In this document: piece by piece, positions 17,432-25,530 of the stretch | How positions within the stretch are numbered: the stretch's first letter is position 1 | Layout: each line of letters begins with the position of its first letter | Source: Mycolicibacterium sp. CBMA 247 | Lineage (GTDB): Bacteria; Actinomycetota; Actinomycetes; Mycobacteriales; Mycobacteriaceae | Direction: 5' to 3' | DNA length: 64,000 nucleotides | Assembly: GCF_009729095.1 (NCBI RefSeq) | Contig: NZ_VTGX01000004.1 | Coordinates: 558,001 to 622,000, forward strand | Notes under the pieces: generated by a model | Told to the model about the DNA's origin: nothing | Database searches by the model: none | The model's input: the letters and a program-made list of their open reading frames with translations, nothing else | Position numbers and translations under genes: made by a program

Positions 17432-18958
17432 TTACGCCAGCGTCGCGGTGTTCCGCTTCTCGCCGGACTGCACGATGATCGACGCCCCCAAAGGCTCACC
17501 GTCGGAGAGCAACTCCACCAGCGCCTCGTCAGTAGTCGTGGCCAGGAAGCGGCTGCCGTCGGAATCGAGGCGCCCGATGATGATGCCGGTGCGCGGCGTC
17601 CAGTCGTAGCGGACGGTGTAGGTCTCGATTGTGGCTGGGCCGTCGGCCTTTTCGGTGATGACCACCCGCGGCTGGGCGTTGAATTCTTCCTGCAATGCGG
17701 CGCTGCCGTCGACCACCCAGTCAGCGGGCTCGGTGGAGTAGATACCGACCGAGTACTTGCTCGCAATGCCGCCGTTGCCCCCAACAAGTGCGAATTGCCC
17801 TGGCTTGTCCCGCATTTCATTGACGGCCTCGGCAATGCCGTGCATCGAGTAGTTGTTCCCCGGGCCGCCGAAGAACGGCAGACCGCCGGTGAGCGTCAGG
17901 CCGCGTTCGTCGTCGGGCGCCAGGCCGGTGCCGTCACAGATGTTGAACACCGGAAACGGGAAGCAGCTGTAGAGATCGAACGCCGCGACGTCGCCGAGCC
18001 CGATGCCGGCGACCCGCAGTGCCTCGTTCACCGCGATCACTGCTGCTTCGCTGTAGCCGAGTTCGGCGCGCTCGAGCAGCTTGATTTCCTTCATGTCGGC
18101 GTGCCCGCGCAGGTAGACCCACTTCTCCTCGGGCACACCCAGACGACGCGCGGCCTCCACCGACATCAGCAGTGTGGCGGCGCCCTGGTTGACCTGATCG
18201 CGCGCCACCATCATGCGCGGATACGGGTCACAGATCATCCGGTTGCTCGCGGTGACGGTGGCCAGCTCCTGGGCCGAACGCTCCACCGGGGCAGACGAAT
18301 ACGGGTTCTTGGCGGCCACCTTGGAGAACGGTGCGAACAGCTCGGCCATCGCCTGCCGGTAGTCGGCGACGGACAGCCCCTGCCGGGCTCGGCGCGCGTT
18401 TTCCAGCAGGCCGTACTGCACCGGGGCGCCAATCAGCCCGTGCTTGATCGTGTACTCGTCGAAGACGCCGTCGTAGCCGTAGCCACGGTCTTCCAGCTGT
18501 CCGTCGATCGTCTCGGAGTGATCCGGCTTGTCGTCGCGCTTGGAGAAGTGCCGCAGTGTCGAGGTGTTCTCCGAGCCGAACAGCAGCACCACCTCGGCCT
18601 CGCCCGCCGCGATGGCTCCGGCGAACTCGGTCACCAGATGCTGCGGGCTCTGACCGCCGATCACCTCGAGGATCGCCCGGGCCGGTTCGGCACCCACGTT
18701 GCGCGCCACCGAGCGCGGATAGTTGTTGGACACACCCAGGGTTGCCGACCGCGGACCGGAGATCTCGAACTGTCGAGTGCCGGCCACGGTGTCGATGGCC
18801 TGCGCCACGGCAGCAGTGTCGGCCCCGCAGTCACGCAGGGCAGCCTTGGCGGCCTCAGTGGCCAGCTCAACCGAGGACATACCGCGATAGCCATCAAGAT
18901 CAATGCGTTCGGTGAACTGTCCGACGCCGACGATCACAGGTGTGCGCGGATCGACCAT
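17432..18958 (-). CDS. Acetyl-CoA acetyltransferase (thiolase/SCP-x-like)
   Basis: 508 residues, ATG at 18958 after a strong AAGGAGG. It belongs to the actinobacterial thiolase-like group: N-terminal TPVIVGVGQFTERI, ASNRMICDPYPRMM, AFDLYSCFPFPVF with the Cys-containing loop, GGPGNNYSMHGIAEA with the His, and VGGNGG. The C-terminal 100 residues form an OB-like beta domain common in this group. The likely reaction is thiolytic cleavage or condensation of acyl-CoA. No partner fad genes are adjacent and I see no KstR box. It lies between Rv0953c and sucD equivalents and is probably an insertion relative to M. tuberculosis. Confidence 0.87.
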   Translation of the reverse strand: MVDPRTPVIVGVGQFTERIDLDGYRGMSSVELATEAAKAALRDCGADTAAVAQAIDTVAGTRQFEISGPRSATLGVSNNYPRSVARNVGAEPARAILEVIGGQSPQHLVTEFAGAIAAGEAEVVLLFGSENTSTLRHFSKRDDKPDHSETIDGQLEDRGYGYDGVFDEYTIKHGLIGAPVQYGLLENARRARQGLSVADYRQAMAELFAPFSKVAAKNPYSSAPVERSAQELATVTASNRMICDPYPRMMVARDQVNQGAATLLMSVEAARRLGVPEEKWVYLRGHADMKEIKLLERAELGYSEAAVIAVNEALRVAGIGLGDVAAFDLYSCFPFPVFNICDGTGLAPDDERGLTLTGGLPFFGGPGNNYSMHGIAEAVNEMRDKPGQFALVGGNGGIASKYSVGIYSTEPADWVVDGSAALQEEFNAQPRVVITEKADGPATIETYTVRYDWTPRTGIIIGRLDSDGSRFLATTTDEALVELLSDGEPLGASIIVQSGEKRNTATLA

Positions 18959-19061
18959 GGCAACCTCCTTGACGGGTGTTAATTTGCGAGGCTAACCGAT
19001 TGTGGTTTCGAGAGAGAAATCGGTGCATATCGGCCCTCATCAGGGACATTAGGCTGGATGC

Positions 19062-19355
19062 GTGACGCAGCCATTGAGAGTCGACACCGCGGCGCTGAAA
19101 CGGGCTGCCCAAGACCTTGCCGCGTCCAGCGACGAACTCGACCATTCACTCACTCACGAGTGGCAACCACCGGCGGATCAGCCGTCGGCGAAGGCCACGG
19201 TCGCGGTAACCGCCGCAACCAACCACGTGATGAGCGAATGCTCCGCCAACCTTGTCTACTTCGCCGACAACATCGCTCAAGCCGCGCGGTACTACGACGC
19301 CACCGACTCAGCCAATGCCGGTGCCGTCATCAACACAATGAACCCGCCCAAGTAG
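19062..19355 (+). CDS. EspC-like ESX (type VII) secretion-associated protein
   Basis: 97 residues, GTG start at 19062. It is a predicted helix-turn-helix of WXG100 size: helix 1 (about 7-33), a turn with Trp34 and several prolines (EWQPPADQ), and helix 2 (about 41-78). The end of helix 2 holds YDATD (Tyr78 to Asp82), which fits the YxxxD/E general secretion motif of mycobacterial type VII substrates. This matches the EspC-type family. It lies 14 bases upstream of a larger WXG-type protein, its likely co-secretion partner. No ESX machinery genes are in the window, so export must use a system encoded elsewhere. Confidence 0.8.
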   Translation: MTQPLRVDTAALKRAAQDLAASSDELDHSLTHEWQPPADQPSAKATVAVTAATNHVMSECSANLVYFADNIAQAARYYDATDSANAGAVINTMNPPK

Positions 19356-19369
19356 GAGCACGCGTCAAG

Positions 19370-20812
19370 ATGCTGACACGTTCCCGTGTCGAGGGATGGA
19401 CTACGGGCTACTTGATATCGGCGTCGCTCGGGTGGGAGCGTGCCGCCACCATCATCGACGAGCACTACCGCAAGGCACAGAGCACGGTCGGCAGCGTTCC
19501 CTGGTCGGGCCCGGCATCGGACCGCGCCAATGACAAGTTGTCTGAGAACATGGCCAAGGTTCAAGGCTCACTCGACCTGATGCGGCAGGCGGCAGGCATC
19601 GCCAAGTCGGGAGCGGAATCCATCGACACGACAAAGGGCGACGCCGTCAACGCGATCAAAGAAGCCGAGGATCAATTCTTCTCTGTGAGCGAAGATTTGA
19701 CTGTCTCCGATCGCCTGCCGTGGATCATCAGCCCCGCGCTCGCCTTGATGCGAAAGATGATCGCCGCACACGCACAAGCCGATATCCGCGCCAAAGCAAC
19801 AGTGCTGGAATGGACGGATCAGAAGGTCGCCGACCAGCTCGACGCCATGAGTGCGAAGCTGCGGGAGTTCGACTTGGAAGGCGGAAAGGGCGGTATTCCC
19901 GACACCACCGGCAAGGCTGGGGCACCGCAAATAACCGGCCTACCCGGACCGCTGAGGCCTGAAAGCAAGGCGGCAGACCTGAACTCCACTCTGCCTGGAA
20001 CCGGCATCGAAATAAGCGGTGACGGACGAACCGGCTATCCCACGTTGAATGGCCAACGCAATCCACTGGAGATCGAGGCGAATCGCGACGGGGAGGACAA
20101 GGTACGACCGCTTCCGACCGGCACCATCGTCGGTCCTGACGGCAAGCAGTACGCCCTGTACAGCGAAGTTCCGTACAACGGGCCCGACAACAAGCCGAAT
20201 CCTGAGTACGCGACCGCTGATACGACCGTGGTCGACCTAGCCAATCCATCAAAGCGCATTGACGTGCTGTCTGGCATTTCGCAAGCGAGCGGTGTGTACG
20301 ACCCGAAGACAAACCGCATGATCATTGTCGGAAACACCGGCCCACATCCGGGCGACCGAACCAGAATGCTCTACATGTCCGAGCCGATCAATCCCGCCGA
20401 CCCAGACGGTTGGATCAACACCCTCAAACCACAGGGCGTGATCCAAGGACTTCCGGGCGACCGAGAAAGTCAGCTGGTCGCGCTAAAGGGTGGCGGATTC
20501 ATGCTCGCCGGTTCCGACAACTTCAACAAAGGCGTACCCGACGATCAACCGATCGGTGCAGTCACGGCTTCGACACCAGAGGGGCTGCTGAACGCAAAAG
20601 CTGTCCCACTGTTCCCACCAGGGTCAGGGTGGCCTGGAGGGGCGGCCCCGTACGGCCCCACTGTCGTCGACACCGTCTACGACCCAGTAACGGGTGTCGA
20701 GACCGTCCAACTGCGGGTGAGTACCTGGGAACGACCACCTGATTGGAACGGAAAGGGCGACATGCCCTACAACCCTCAGACGTATAGAACAGAAATTGCC
20801 GTCCAGCACTAG
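19370..20812 (+). CDS. WXG-type N-terminal protein with beta-rich C-terminal domain
   Basis: 480 residues, ATG at 19370 after AGGAG. Residues 1-180 are predicted helical; WSG at 45-47 is the WXG turn between the first two helices, as in ESX substrates. Residues 185-235 are a Gly/Pro linker. Residues about 235-480 are beta-rich with repeated signatures such as GVYDPKTNRMIIVGN, RTRMLYMSEP and GGGFMLAGSDN, suggesting a propeller or sialidase-like fold. I cannot name a family. Together with the EspC-like gene it looks like a co-secreted pair. Four exported paralogues follow in the same operon. Bases here appear slightly lower in GC than the flanks. Confidence 0.75.
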   Translation: MLTRSRVEGWTTGYLISASLGWERAATIIDEHYRKAQSTVGSVPWSGPASDRANDKLSENMAKVQGSLDLMRQAAGIAKSGAESIDTTKGDAVNAIKEAEDQFFSVSEDLTVSDRLPWIISPALALMRKMIAAHAQADIRAKATVLEWTDQKVADQLDAMSAKLREFDLEGGKGGIPDTTGKAGAPQITGLPGPLRPESKAADLNSTLPGTGIEISGDGRTGYPTLNGQRNPLEIEANRDGEDKVRPLPTGTIVGPDGKQYALYSEVPYNGPDNKPNPEYATADTTVVDLANPSKRIDVLSGISQASGVYDPKTNRMIIVGNTGPHPGDRTRMLYMSEPINPADPDGWINTLKPQGVIQGLPGDRESQLVALKGGGFMLAGSDNFNKGVPDDQPIGAVTASTPEGLLNAKAVPLFPPGSGWPGGAAPYGPTVVDTVYDPVTGVETVQLRVSTWERPPDWNGKGDMPYNPQTYRTEIAVQH

Positions 20813-20828
20813 CACGGAGGCGGAGACC

Positions 20829-21347
20829 ATGGGGGCCACCTTGAAGAAACTCTCTGCATTGGCTTCAGCCACAGCGCTCACTGGCGCCGTGATCTTTGGA
20901 CTGCCAGCGCCGCAGGCCGTTGCACAACCGCCCGGGTTTCCTGACCTCAACCTGTTCAACGAGGTTGACGCTGCACAGTTCAACAGGCCGTTCTCCTACC
21001 CAGAGCGCTGGGCGAATGTCTACTCGTTCTTCCGAACGCCGGATGGCCTCAATTGCGCGATCGGGCCCGGTTCGTGGTGTAACGGGAATCTCCCCGGACT
21101 ACCTGCAGGACAAGGGGACTCGTGTACGTCGGTGCACCAGAAGCGGAGCGACCAGCAGTTCACCTTCGATACGGATGACACGGCATGCGAGCCCACGAAA
21201 GACAAGGCGCTAAACCCCGGCGAGAAACTGACTGACTGGCTCACCGGCACCACGTGCGTGGTGGGCTACGGCAACCTCACCGCATGTATCAATACGAAGA
21301 GCGATCACGGCTTCGTCCTACAGCCATCAGGCAGTTGGGTGTTCTGA
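20829..21347 (+). CDS. Secreted Cys-rich paralogue 1 of 4
   Basis: 172 residues, ATG at 20829 after GGAGGCGGAG. Residues 1-32 are a cleavable signal (ends AVAQ); there is no lipobox. The mature part starts with PPGFPDLNLF, has six cysteines (LNC, SWC, DSC, TAC, TTC, TAC) and ends HGFVLQPSGSWVF. Those features recur in the next three genes, so all four are paralogues. Six cysteines in an exported protein suggest three disulfides. The stop overlaps the next ATG by one base (TGATG). Function unknown. Confidence 0.8.
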   Translation: MGATLKKLSALASATALTGAVIFGLPAPQAVAQPPGFPDLNLFNEVDAAQFNRPFSYPERWANVYSFFRTPDGLNCAIGPGSWCNGNLPGLPAGQGDSCTSVHQKRSDQQFTFDTDDTACEPTKDKALNPGEKLTDWLTGTTCVVGYGNLTACINTKSDHGFVLQPSGSWVF

Positions 21348-21832
21348 TGAGGCTGGCCCTGTATTTGGCTATCGGGGTTGTTGGACTCGCTGCCTGTTCG
21401 TCGCCTCCGGAGTTGCCGCCACCCCCAACGGGTTTTCCCAATCTGAGCGCCTTCACCGCGGTGGATCCGAAGGATTTCAAACTGGGCGGAAGGGCATTTG
21501 TCAGTCCAGAGCAGATCAGCTGTGTACTCGACGTCGGTCCACACAAGTCGGTCGTGTGCGGCGGCAATATCGAGGGCATATCCGATTCGGTAAGCGGGTC
21601 TGGTTGCCCTGAGGTGCGCAAGCCAGAAAACGGATCGAGCGACGCAGCTTACGTCATCTCACGACCAGATGGAGAATGCGTTACGGCGAGGTACAAACCG
21701 ATCACCACCGGCAAGAAGCTTGAGGGCGACAACAGTACCTGTGTAGTCGGCAAGGACAACCTCGTCGCGTGCATAGACGCCGACCACAAACACGGCTTCG
21801 TCCTACAGCCGTCGGGCAGCTGGACGTTCTGA
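21347..21832 (+). CDS. Lipoprotein Cys-rich paralogue 2 of 4
   Basis: 161 residues, ATG at 21347 overlapping the previous stop by one base. The signal ends with lipobox LAAC (Cys18). The mature part begins PPTGFPNLSAF and ends HGFVLQPSGSWTF. After the lipid Cys there are six more cysteines in the same order as paralogues 1 and 3 (SCV, VCG, GCP, ECV, TCV, ACI). Next gene coupled by TGATG. It is the closest relative of paralogue 3. Confidence 0.8.
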   Translation: MRLALYLAIGVVGLAACSSPPELPPPPTGFPNLSAFTAVDPKDFKLGGRAFVSPEQISCVLDVGPHKSVVCGGNIEGISDSVSGSGCPEVRKPENGSSDAAYVISRPDGECVTARYKPITTGKKLEGDNSTCVVGKDNLVACIDADHKHGFVLQPSGSWTF

Positions 21833-22317
21833 TGGAACCGACAATCCGTGTGATACTTGCCTGTCTACTGGTAGCTGCAACTTCGGCTTGTTCGAGACCC
21901 CAAAGCGAGACACCAACGCCTCCAAGCGGATTCCCCGATCTCAACGAATTTGCAGCGGCCGACCCCTACGATCACGCACCGATGAGCATGGCCTTCGTCA
22001 GCCCCGATCAGATCAACTGCACCATTGATTTCAAGGGAATCGACTCCATCATCTGCGGTGGCAACGTTCGGGGCATACCGGCTTCCGTGAAAGGCACTGG
22101 CTGCCCCGACGTTCGCAGGGATGGTGCCGAACCGTATCGGATCACGCGTGGAGAAGATGATTGCGTTCCCGCCCGTTATGCGCCAATGGAAGTGGGCCAA
22201 AAACTCATCGGAGAGCGCGGTACGTGCGCTGTCGGCGAGGGCGGACTCGTCGCATGCATCGAGGCGGACCATAAGCACGGCTTCGTCCTACAACCCTCAG
22301 GCAGCTGGACCTTCTGA
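21832..22317 (+). CDS. Lipoprotein Cys-rich paralogue 3 of 4
   Basis: 161 residues, ATG at 21832, one-base overlap with the previous stop. Lipobox TSAC near residue 20. The mature part begins PPSGFPDLNEF, shares AFVSPDQINC and CGGN with paralogue 2, has six conserved cysteines, and ends HGFVLQPSGSWTF. Its near identity to paralogue 2 in the C-terminal 20 residues points to recent tandem duplication. Coupled to paralogue 4 by TGATG. Confidence 0.8.
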   Translation: MEPTIRVILACLLVAATSACSRPQSETPTPPSGFPDLNEFAAADPYDHAPMSMAFVSPDQINCTIDFKGIDSIICGGNVRGIPASVKGTGCPDVRRDGAEPYRITRGEDDCVPARYAPMEVGQKLIGERGTCAVGEGGLVACIEADHKHGFVLQPSGSWTF

Positions 22318-22904
22318 TGCGCACCGCGTCGGCATTCGCGGCTGCGGCGCTGACATCCGCCAGCCTGTGCGCTTGCACGCCAACGGTTGATGGACAAGCC
22401 GTTTCGGGTCCGGCGTCGCATCCGTCTCCCCCGTCCGGAACCTTCCCGGATCTCGCTGCTTTCCACACTGCCGACATTGCGTCGTACACCAGCACCAACT
22501 GGCACCATGACACCCTGGTCTCATTCAGGGCCGCAGGAGACATCACCTGCCTGGCCAATGTGTACGGCCAGACGACCGGAGTCGATGGCCTGGGCATGAT
22601 CGACTGCCGCGGCCCAAACTTGCCTGGCTTCCCCGACAACGCCGGCGGACAGGACATCGCCCGTAAGGCGCCCGCCTGGGAGACCATTGGCCAGTCGGTG
22701 CGCGAAACCCCTGATGGCGGATTCGAATTCACGTACGCCGGGGGCGGCCCGTGGGGCCAGGACCACGAACCCGCAGAACTACGTCCCGGACAGAAGCTCG
22801 TCGTCAACAACTCCGGCTGCGCGTCCGGAGACGACTTCGTCGCCTGCTACACCGCATATCACCACGGCTTCGTGATCACACCCCGCGGGAGCTGGGCTTT
22901 CTGA
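22317..22904 (+). CDS. Lipoprotein Cys-rich paralogue 4 of 4 (divergent)
   Basis: 195 residues, ATG at 22317. Lipobox LCAC near residue 20, then TPTVDGQAV and a Pro/Ser linker. The domain starts GTFPDLAAF and ends HGFVITPRGSWAF, so it belongs to the same family. It keeps four of the six cysteines and carries an extra Gly-rich insert (GQDIARKAP to GGGPWGQD). Last gene of the operon; a palindrome at 23109-23156 follows before the convergent sucD. Confidence 0.8.
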   Translation: MRTASAFAAAALTSASLCACTPTVDGQAVSGPASHPSPPSGTFPDLAAFHTADIASYTSTNWHHDTLVSFRAAGDITCLANVYGQTTGVDGLGMIDCRGPNLPGFPDNAGGQDIARKAPAWETIGQSVRETPDGGFEFTYAGGGPWGQDHEPAELRPGQKLVVNNSGCASGDDFVACYTAYHHGFVITPRGSWAF

Positions 22905-23108
22905 CTTCGCCTTGGCGACTTTGTCACTTAGTGACATACCCCAGACGTCTTCTCCGCGGCGATCGACTATGTCGGCAGCTCGTGCCCGGCCAACTTCATG
23001 CGCACACTGCCGAAATGCTGGCCCGCTCCCCCATCACATCACCAGGGTGGACCAGAACAGATCCGCACACCACCACCAACCCGCACGGGTCTAGTTCCCA
23101 GAAACGAA
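22905..23108. other. Intergenic region after ESX-type operon
   Basis: Starts with GCGACTTTGTCAC (22915-22927), one base from the core of the 291-bp palindromic element, overlapping a GTCAC-TTA-GTGAC dyad (22923-22935). The rest has an open plus frame (from about 22950, reading FSAAIDYVGSSC) with no start codon that fits. It may be a decayed gene end. No functional gene seen. Confidence 0.4.
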
Positions 23109-23156
23109 ACTGCGCACAGATCGTCGAATTCGGTGAATCCGCGATCTGTGCGCAGT
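23109..23156. terminator. Palindrome between convergent operons
   Basis: Perfect 15-bp arms (23109-23123, 23142-23156; ACTGCGCACAGATCG and its complement) around an 18-base spacer. The outer flanks CGAA and CTCG match those of the CCATNGCGTTG palindromes although the arms differ. It separates the ESX-type operon from sucD and should terminate both. Confidence 0.7.
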
Positions 23157-23177
23157 CTCGATGAATGAAGCGGGGTA

Positions 23178-24080
23178 CTACAGGCTCGCGAGGATCTCGC
23201 GGGCCAGCTTGGCGGTCTCGGACGGCGTCTTGCCGACCTTCACCCCAGCGGCCTCCAAGGCTTCCTTCTTGCCCTGCGCGGTGCCCGCACCGTCGGAGAC
23301 GATGGCGCCGGCGTGGCCCATGGTCTTGCCCTCGGGAGCGGTGAAGCCCGCGACGTAGCCGACGACCGGCTTGGAGACGTTGGCCTTGATGTAGGCGCCC
23401 GCCTTCTCCTCGGCGTCGCCGCCGATCTCGCCGATCATCACGATGATCTTGGTCTCGGGATCCTTCTCGAACGCCTCGATGGCGTCGATGTGGGTGGTGC
23501 CGATGACCGGGTCGCCGCCGATGCCGATGGCGGTCGAGAAGCCGAGATCGCGCAGCTCGTACATCATCTGGTAGGTCAGGGTGCCGGACTTCGACACCAG
23601 ACCGATCGGGCCCTTGCCGGTGATGTTGTTCGGCGTGATGCCGACCAGCGACTCGCCGGGGGTGATGATGCCCGGGCAGTTCGGGCCGATGATGCGGGTC
23701 TTCTCGCCCTTGTCGACGTTGTAGGCCCACGCATAGGCGCTGTCCTGCACCGGGATTCCCTCGGTGATGACCACCAGCAGCGGGATCTCGGCGTCGATGG
23801 CCTCGATGATGGCGTCCTTGGAGAAGGCCGGCGGCACGAAGGCGATCGACACGTCAGCGCCGGTCTCCTTCATCGCCTCGGCCACCGATGCGAACACCGG
23901 CAGCTCGACGTCGTTGCCATCCTTGTCCTTGTGCGACACGGTGGTTCCGGCCTTGCGGGCGTTGACACCACCGACCACCTGGGTGCCGGCCTTGAGCATC
24001 AGCGCGGTGTGCTTGGTCCCCTCACCGCCGGTGATGCCCTGGACGATGACCTTGGAATCCTTGTTCAGGAAGATAGACAT
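23178..24080 (-). CDS. sucD: Succinyl-CoA synthetase alpha subunit
   Basis: 300 residues. It forms the CoA- and phosphohistidine-bearing subunit that interconverts succinyl-CoA and succinate in the TCA cycle. Motifs: VQGITGGEGTKH with the CoA-binding loop, IGPNCPGIITP, KSGTLTYQ, GGDPVIGTTHID and GHAGAIVSDG containing the active-site His. Preceded by GGGAG and 14 bases downstream of sucC, so the two are co-transcribed. Confidence 0.97.
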   Translation of the reverse strand: MSIFLNKDSKVIVQGITGGEGTKHTALMLKAGTQVVGGVNARKAGTTVSHKDKDGNDVELPVFASVAEAMKETGADVSIAFVPPAFSKDAIIEAIDAEIPLLVVITEGIPVQDSAYAWAYNVDKGEKTRIIGPNCPGIITPGESLVGITPNNITGKGPIGLVSKSGTLTYQMMYELRDLGFSTAIGIGGDPVIGTTHIDAIEAFEKDPETKIIVMIGEIGGDAEEKAGAYIKANVSKPVVGYVAGFTAPEGKTMGHAGAIVSDGAGTAQGKKEALEAAGVKVGKTPSETAKLAREILASL

Positions 24081-24094
24081 TCTCGTTGGCTCCC

Positions 24095-25258
24095 TTACTT
24101 ATTGGCCAGCTCGGCGGCCTTGTCGGCGCCGGCGTCCATGGTCTCGGCCTGGATCACCAGGGGATGGTTGGCCTCGGCCAGGATGCGGCGGCCCTCTTCG
24201 ACGTTGTTGCCGTCCAAGCGGACGATCAGCGGCTTGTTGGCCTCGTCACCGAGGATCTCCAGCGCCTGCACGATGCCGTTGGCCACCGCGTCACACGCGG
24301 TGATGCCGCCGAACACGTTGACGAACACACTCTTGACCTGGCTGTCGTTCAGGATGACGTCCAGGCCCGCAGCCATCACCGCCGCCGACGCGCCGCCACC
24401 GATGTCGAGGAAGTTGGCCGGCTTCACGCCGCCGTGCTTCTCACCGGCGTAGGCGACCACGTCCAGCGTCGACATGACCAGACCGGCACCGTTACCGATG
24501 ATTCCGACCGAGCCGTCGAGCTTGACGTAGTTGAGGTCGTTCTCCTTGGCCTTGAGCTCCAGGGGATCGGTCGCGTCCTTGTCCTCGAACTCGGCGTGGC
24601 CGGGCTGACGGAAGTCGGCGTTCGCGTCGAGGGTGACCTTGCCGTCCAGGGCCAGGATCTGATCGTCGGGCGTGCGCACCAGCGGGTTGACCTCAACCAG
24701 GGTGGCGTCCTCACCGACGAAGACCTCCCAGAGCTTCTGGATGGTCACGGCGGCGGCGTCGAGCACCTCGGCGGGCAGGTGGCCCTGCTCGGCGATCGAA
24801 CGGGCGAAGGCCAGGTCGACACCCTTGACGGCGTCGACGGGCACCTTGGCCAGCCGCTCAGGCTTGGTCGCAGCGACTTCCTCGATCTCCATGCCACCCT
24901 CGACCGAGCACATGGCCAGGTAGGTGCGGTTGGAGCGATCGAGCAGGAACGAGATGTAGTACTCCTCGGCGATGTCGCTCGCCTCGGCCACCAGCAACTT
25001 TTTGACGATGTGACCCTTGATGTCGAGACCGAGGATGTTGGTCGCGTGGGTGAGTGCGTCATCCGGAGTAGCTGCGTACTTCACACCGCCGGCCTTGCCG
25101 CGGCCGCCGACCTTCACCTGTGCCTTGATCATCACGGGCTTGCCGATTTCGGTGGCGATCGCCTTGGCGTCCTCCGCCGAGTCGGTCACGCGGCCCGGGG
25201 TGGTGGGGACGTTGCGCTTGGCGAACAGCTCTTTCGCCTGATATTCGAAGAGATCCAT
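24095..25258 (-). CDS. sucC: Succinyl-CoA synthetase beta subunit
   Basis: 387 residues, the usual length. It starts MDLFEYQAKELFAK and has the ATP-grasp fold: VGGRGKAGGVK for nucleotide binding, VEVNPLV for the metal site, and GGASAAVMAAGL plus VFVNVFGGI for the C-terminal ligase domain. GGAAG precedes the ATG. First gene of sucCD; a CRP-type site lies about 150 bases upstream in the region shared with the divergent M23 peptidase gene. Confidence 0.97.
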   Translation of the reverse strand: MDLFEYQAKELFAKRNVPTTPGRVTDSAEDAKAIATEIGKPVMIKAQVKVGGRGKAGGVKYAATPDDALTHATNILGLDIKGHIVKKLLVAEASDIAEEYYISFLLDRSNRTYLAMCSVEGGMEIEEVAATKPERLAKVPVDAVKGVDLAFARSIAEQGHLPAEVLDAAAVTIQKLWEVFVGEDATLVEVNPLVRTPDDQILALDGKVTLDANADFRQPGHAEFEDKDATDPLELKAKENDLNYVKLDGSVGIIGNGAGLVMSTLDVVAYAGEKHGGVKPANFLDIGGGASAAVMAAGLDVILNDSQVKSVFVNVFGGITACDAVANGIVQALEILGDEANKPLIVRLDGNNVEEGRRILAEANHPLVIQAETMDAGADKAAELANK

Positions 25259-25408
25259 GTGCTTCCTAGATAGGCGTTGTCTGTCTGCGTTGACTTAAAA
25301 TCTGCCCGGCCTGTACTTGCCGGACGGGCCCGCTCGAACTTTATCCACCACCGAGTGAGGTATAGGCATCGCGTCCGGCTCATGTGGTAGATCTCACCGC
25401 CCCCCGCG

Positions 25409-25424
25409 GGTGATACGGATCACA
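25409..25424. promoter_or_regulatory. CRP-type binding site
   Basis: GGTGATACGGATCACA matches TGTGA-N6-TCACA except for the first base. It lies between divergent sucC (start 25258) and the M23 peptidase gene (start 25531), so a cAMP-receptor-type regulator could act on either. I recall the M. tuberculosis equivalents (Rv0950c/Rv0951) in lists of predicted CRP targets, unverified. Confidence 0.65.
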
Positions 25425-25530
25425 TTCCGGCGCGGAATACACCCATAAGTTGCCACCATCATTGGGATTTGGTTAACGTGCCTCTGGTCCAGATAACGTT
25501 CAGGTCACGACGAAGAAGGATTTTCGAGTC

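Noticed and set aside
22915..22935. Seventh core of the 291-bp element family
   Set aside because: One mismatch in the core, no GCCCGCC arm and no partner 126 bases away; kept only as a possible decayed copy.
22950..23160. Possible small gene reading FSAAIDYVGSSC
   Set aside because: No start codon with a ribosome binding site, and the frame runs through a perfect palindrome; at most a gene remnant.
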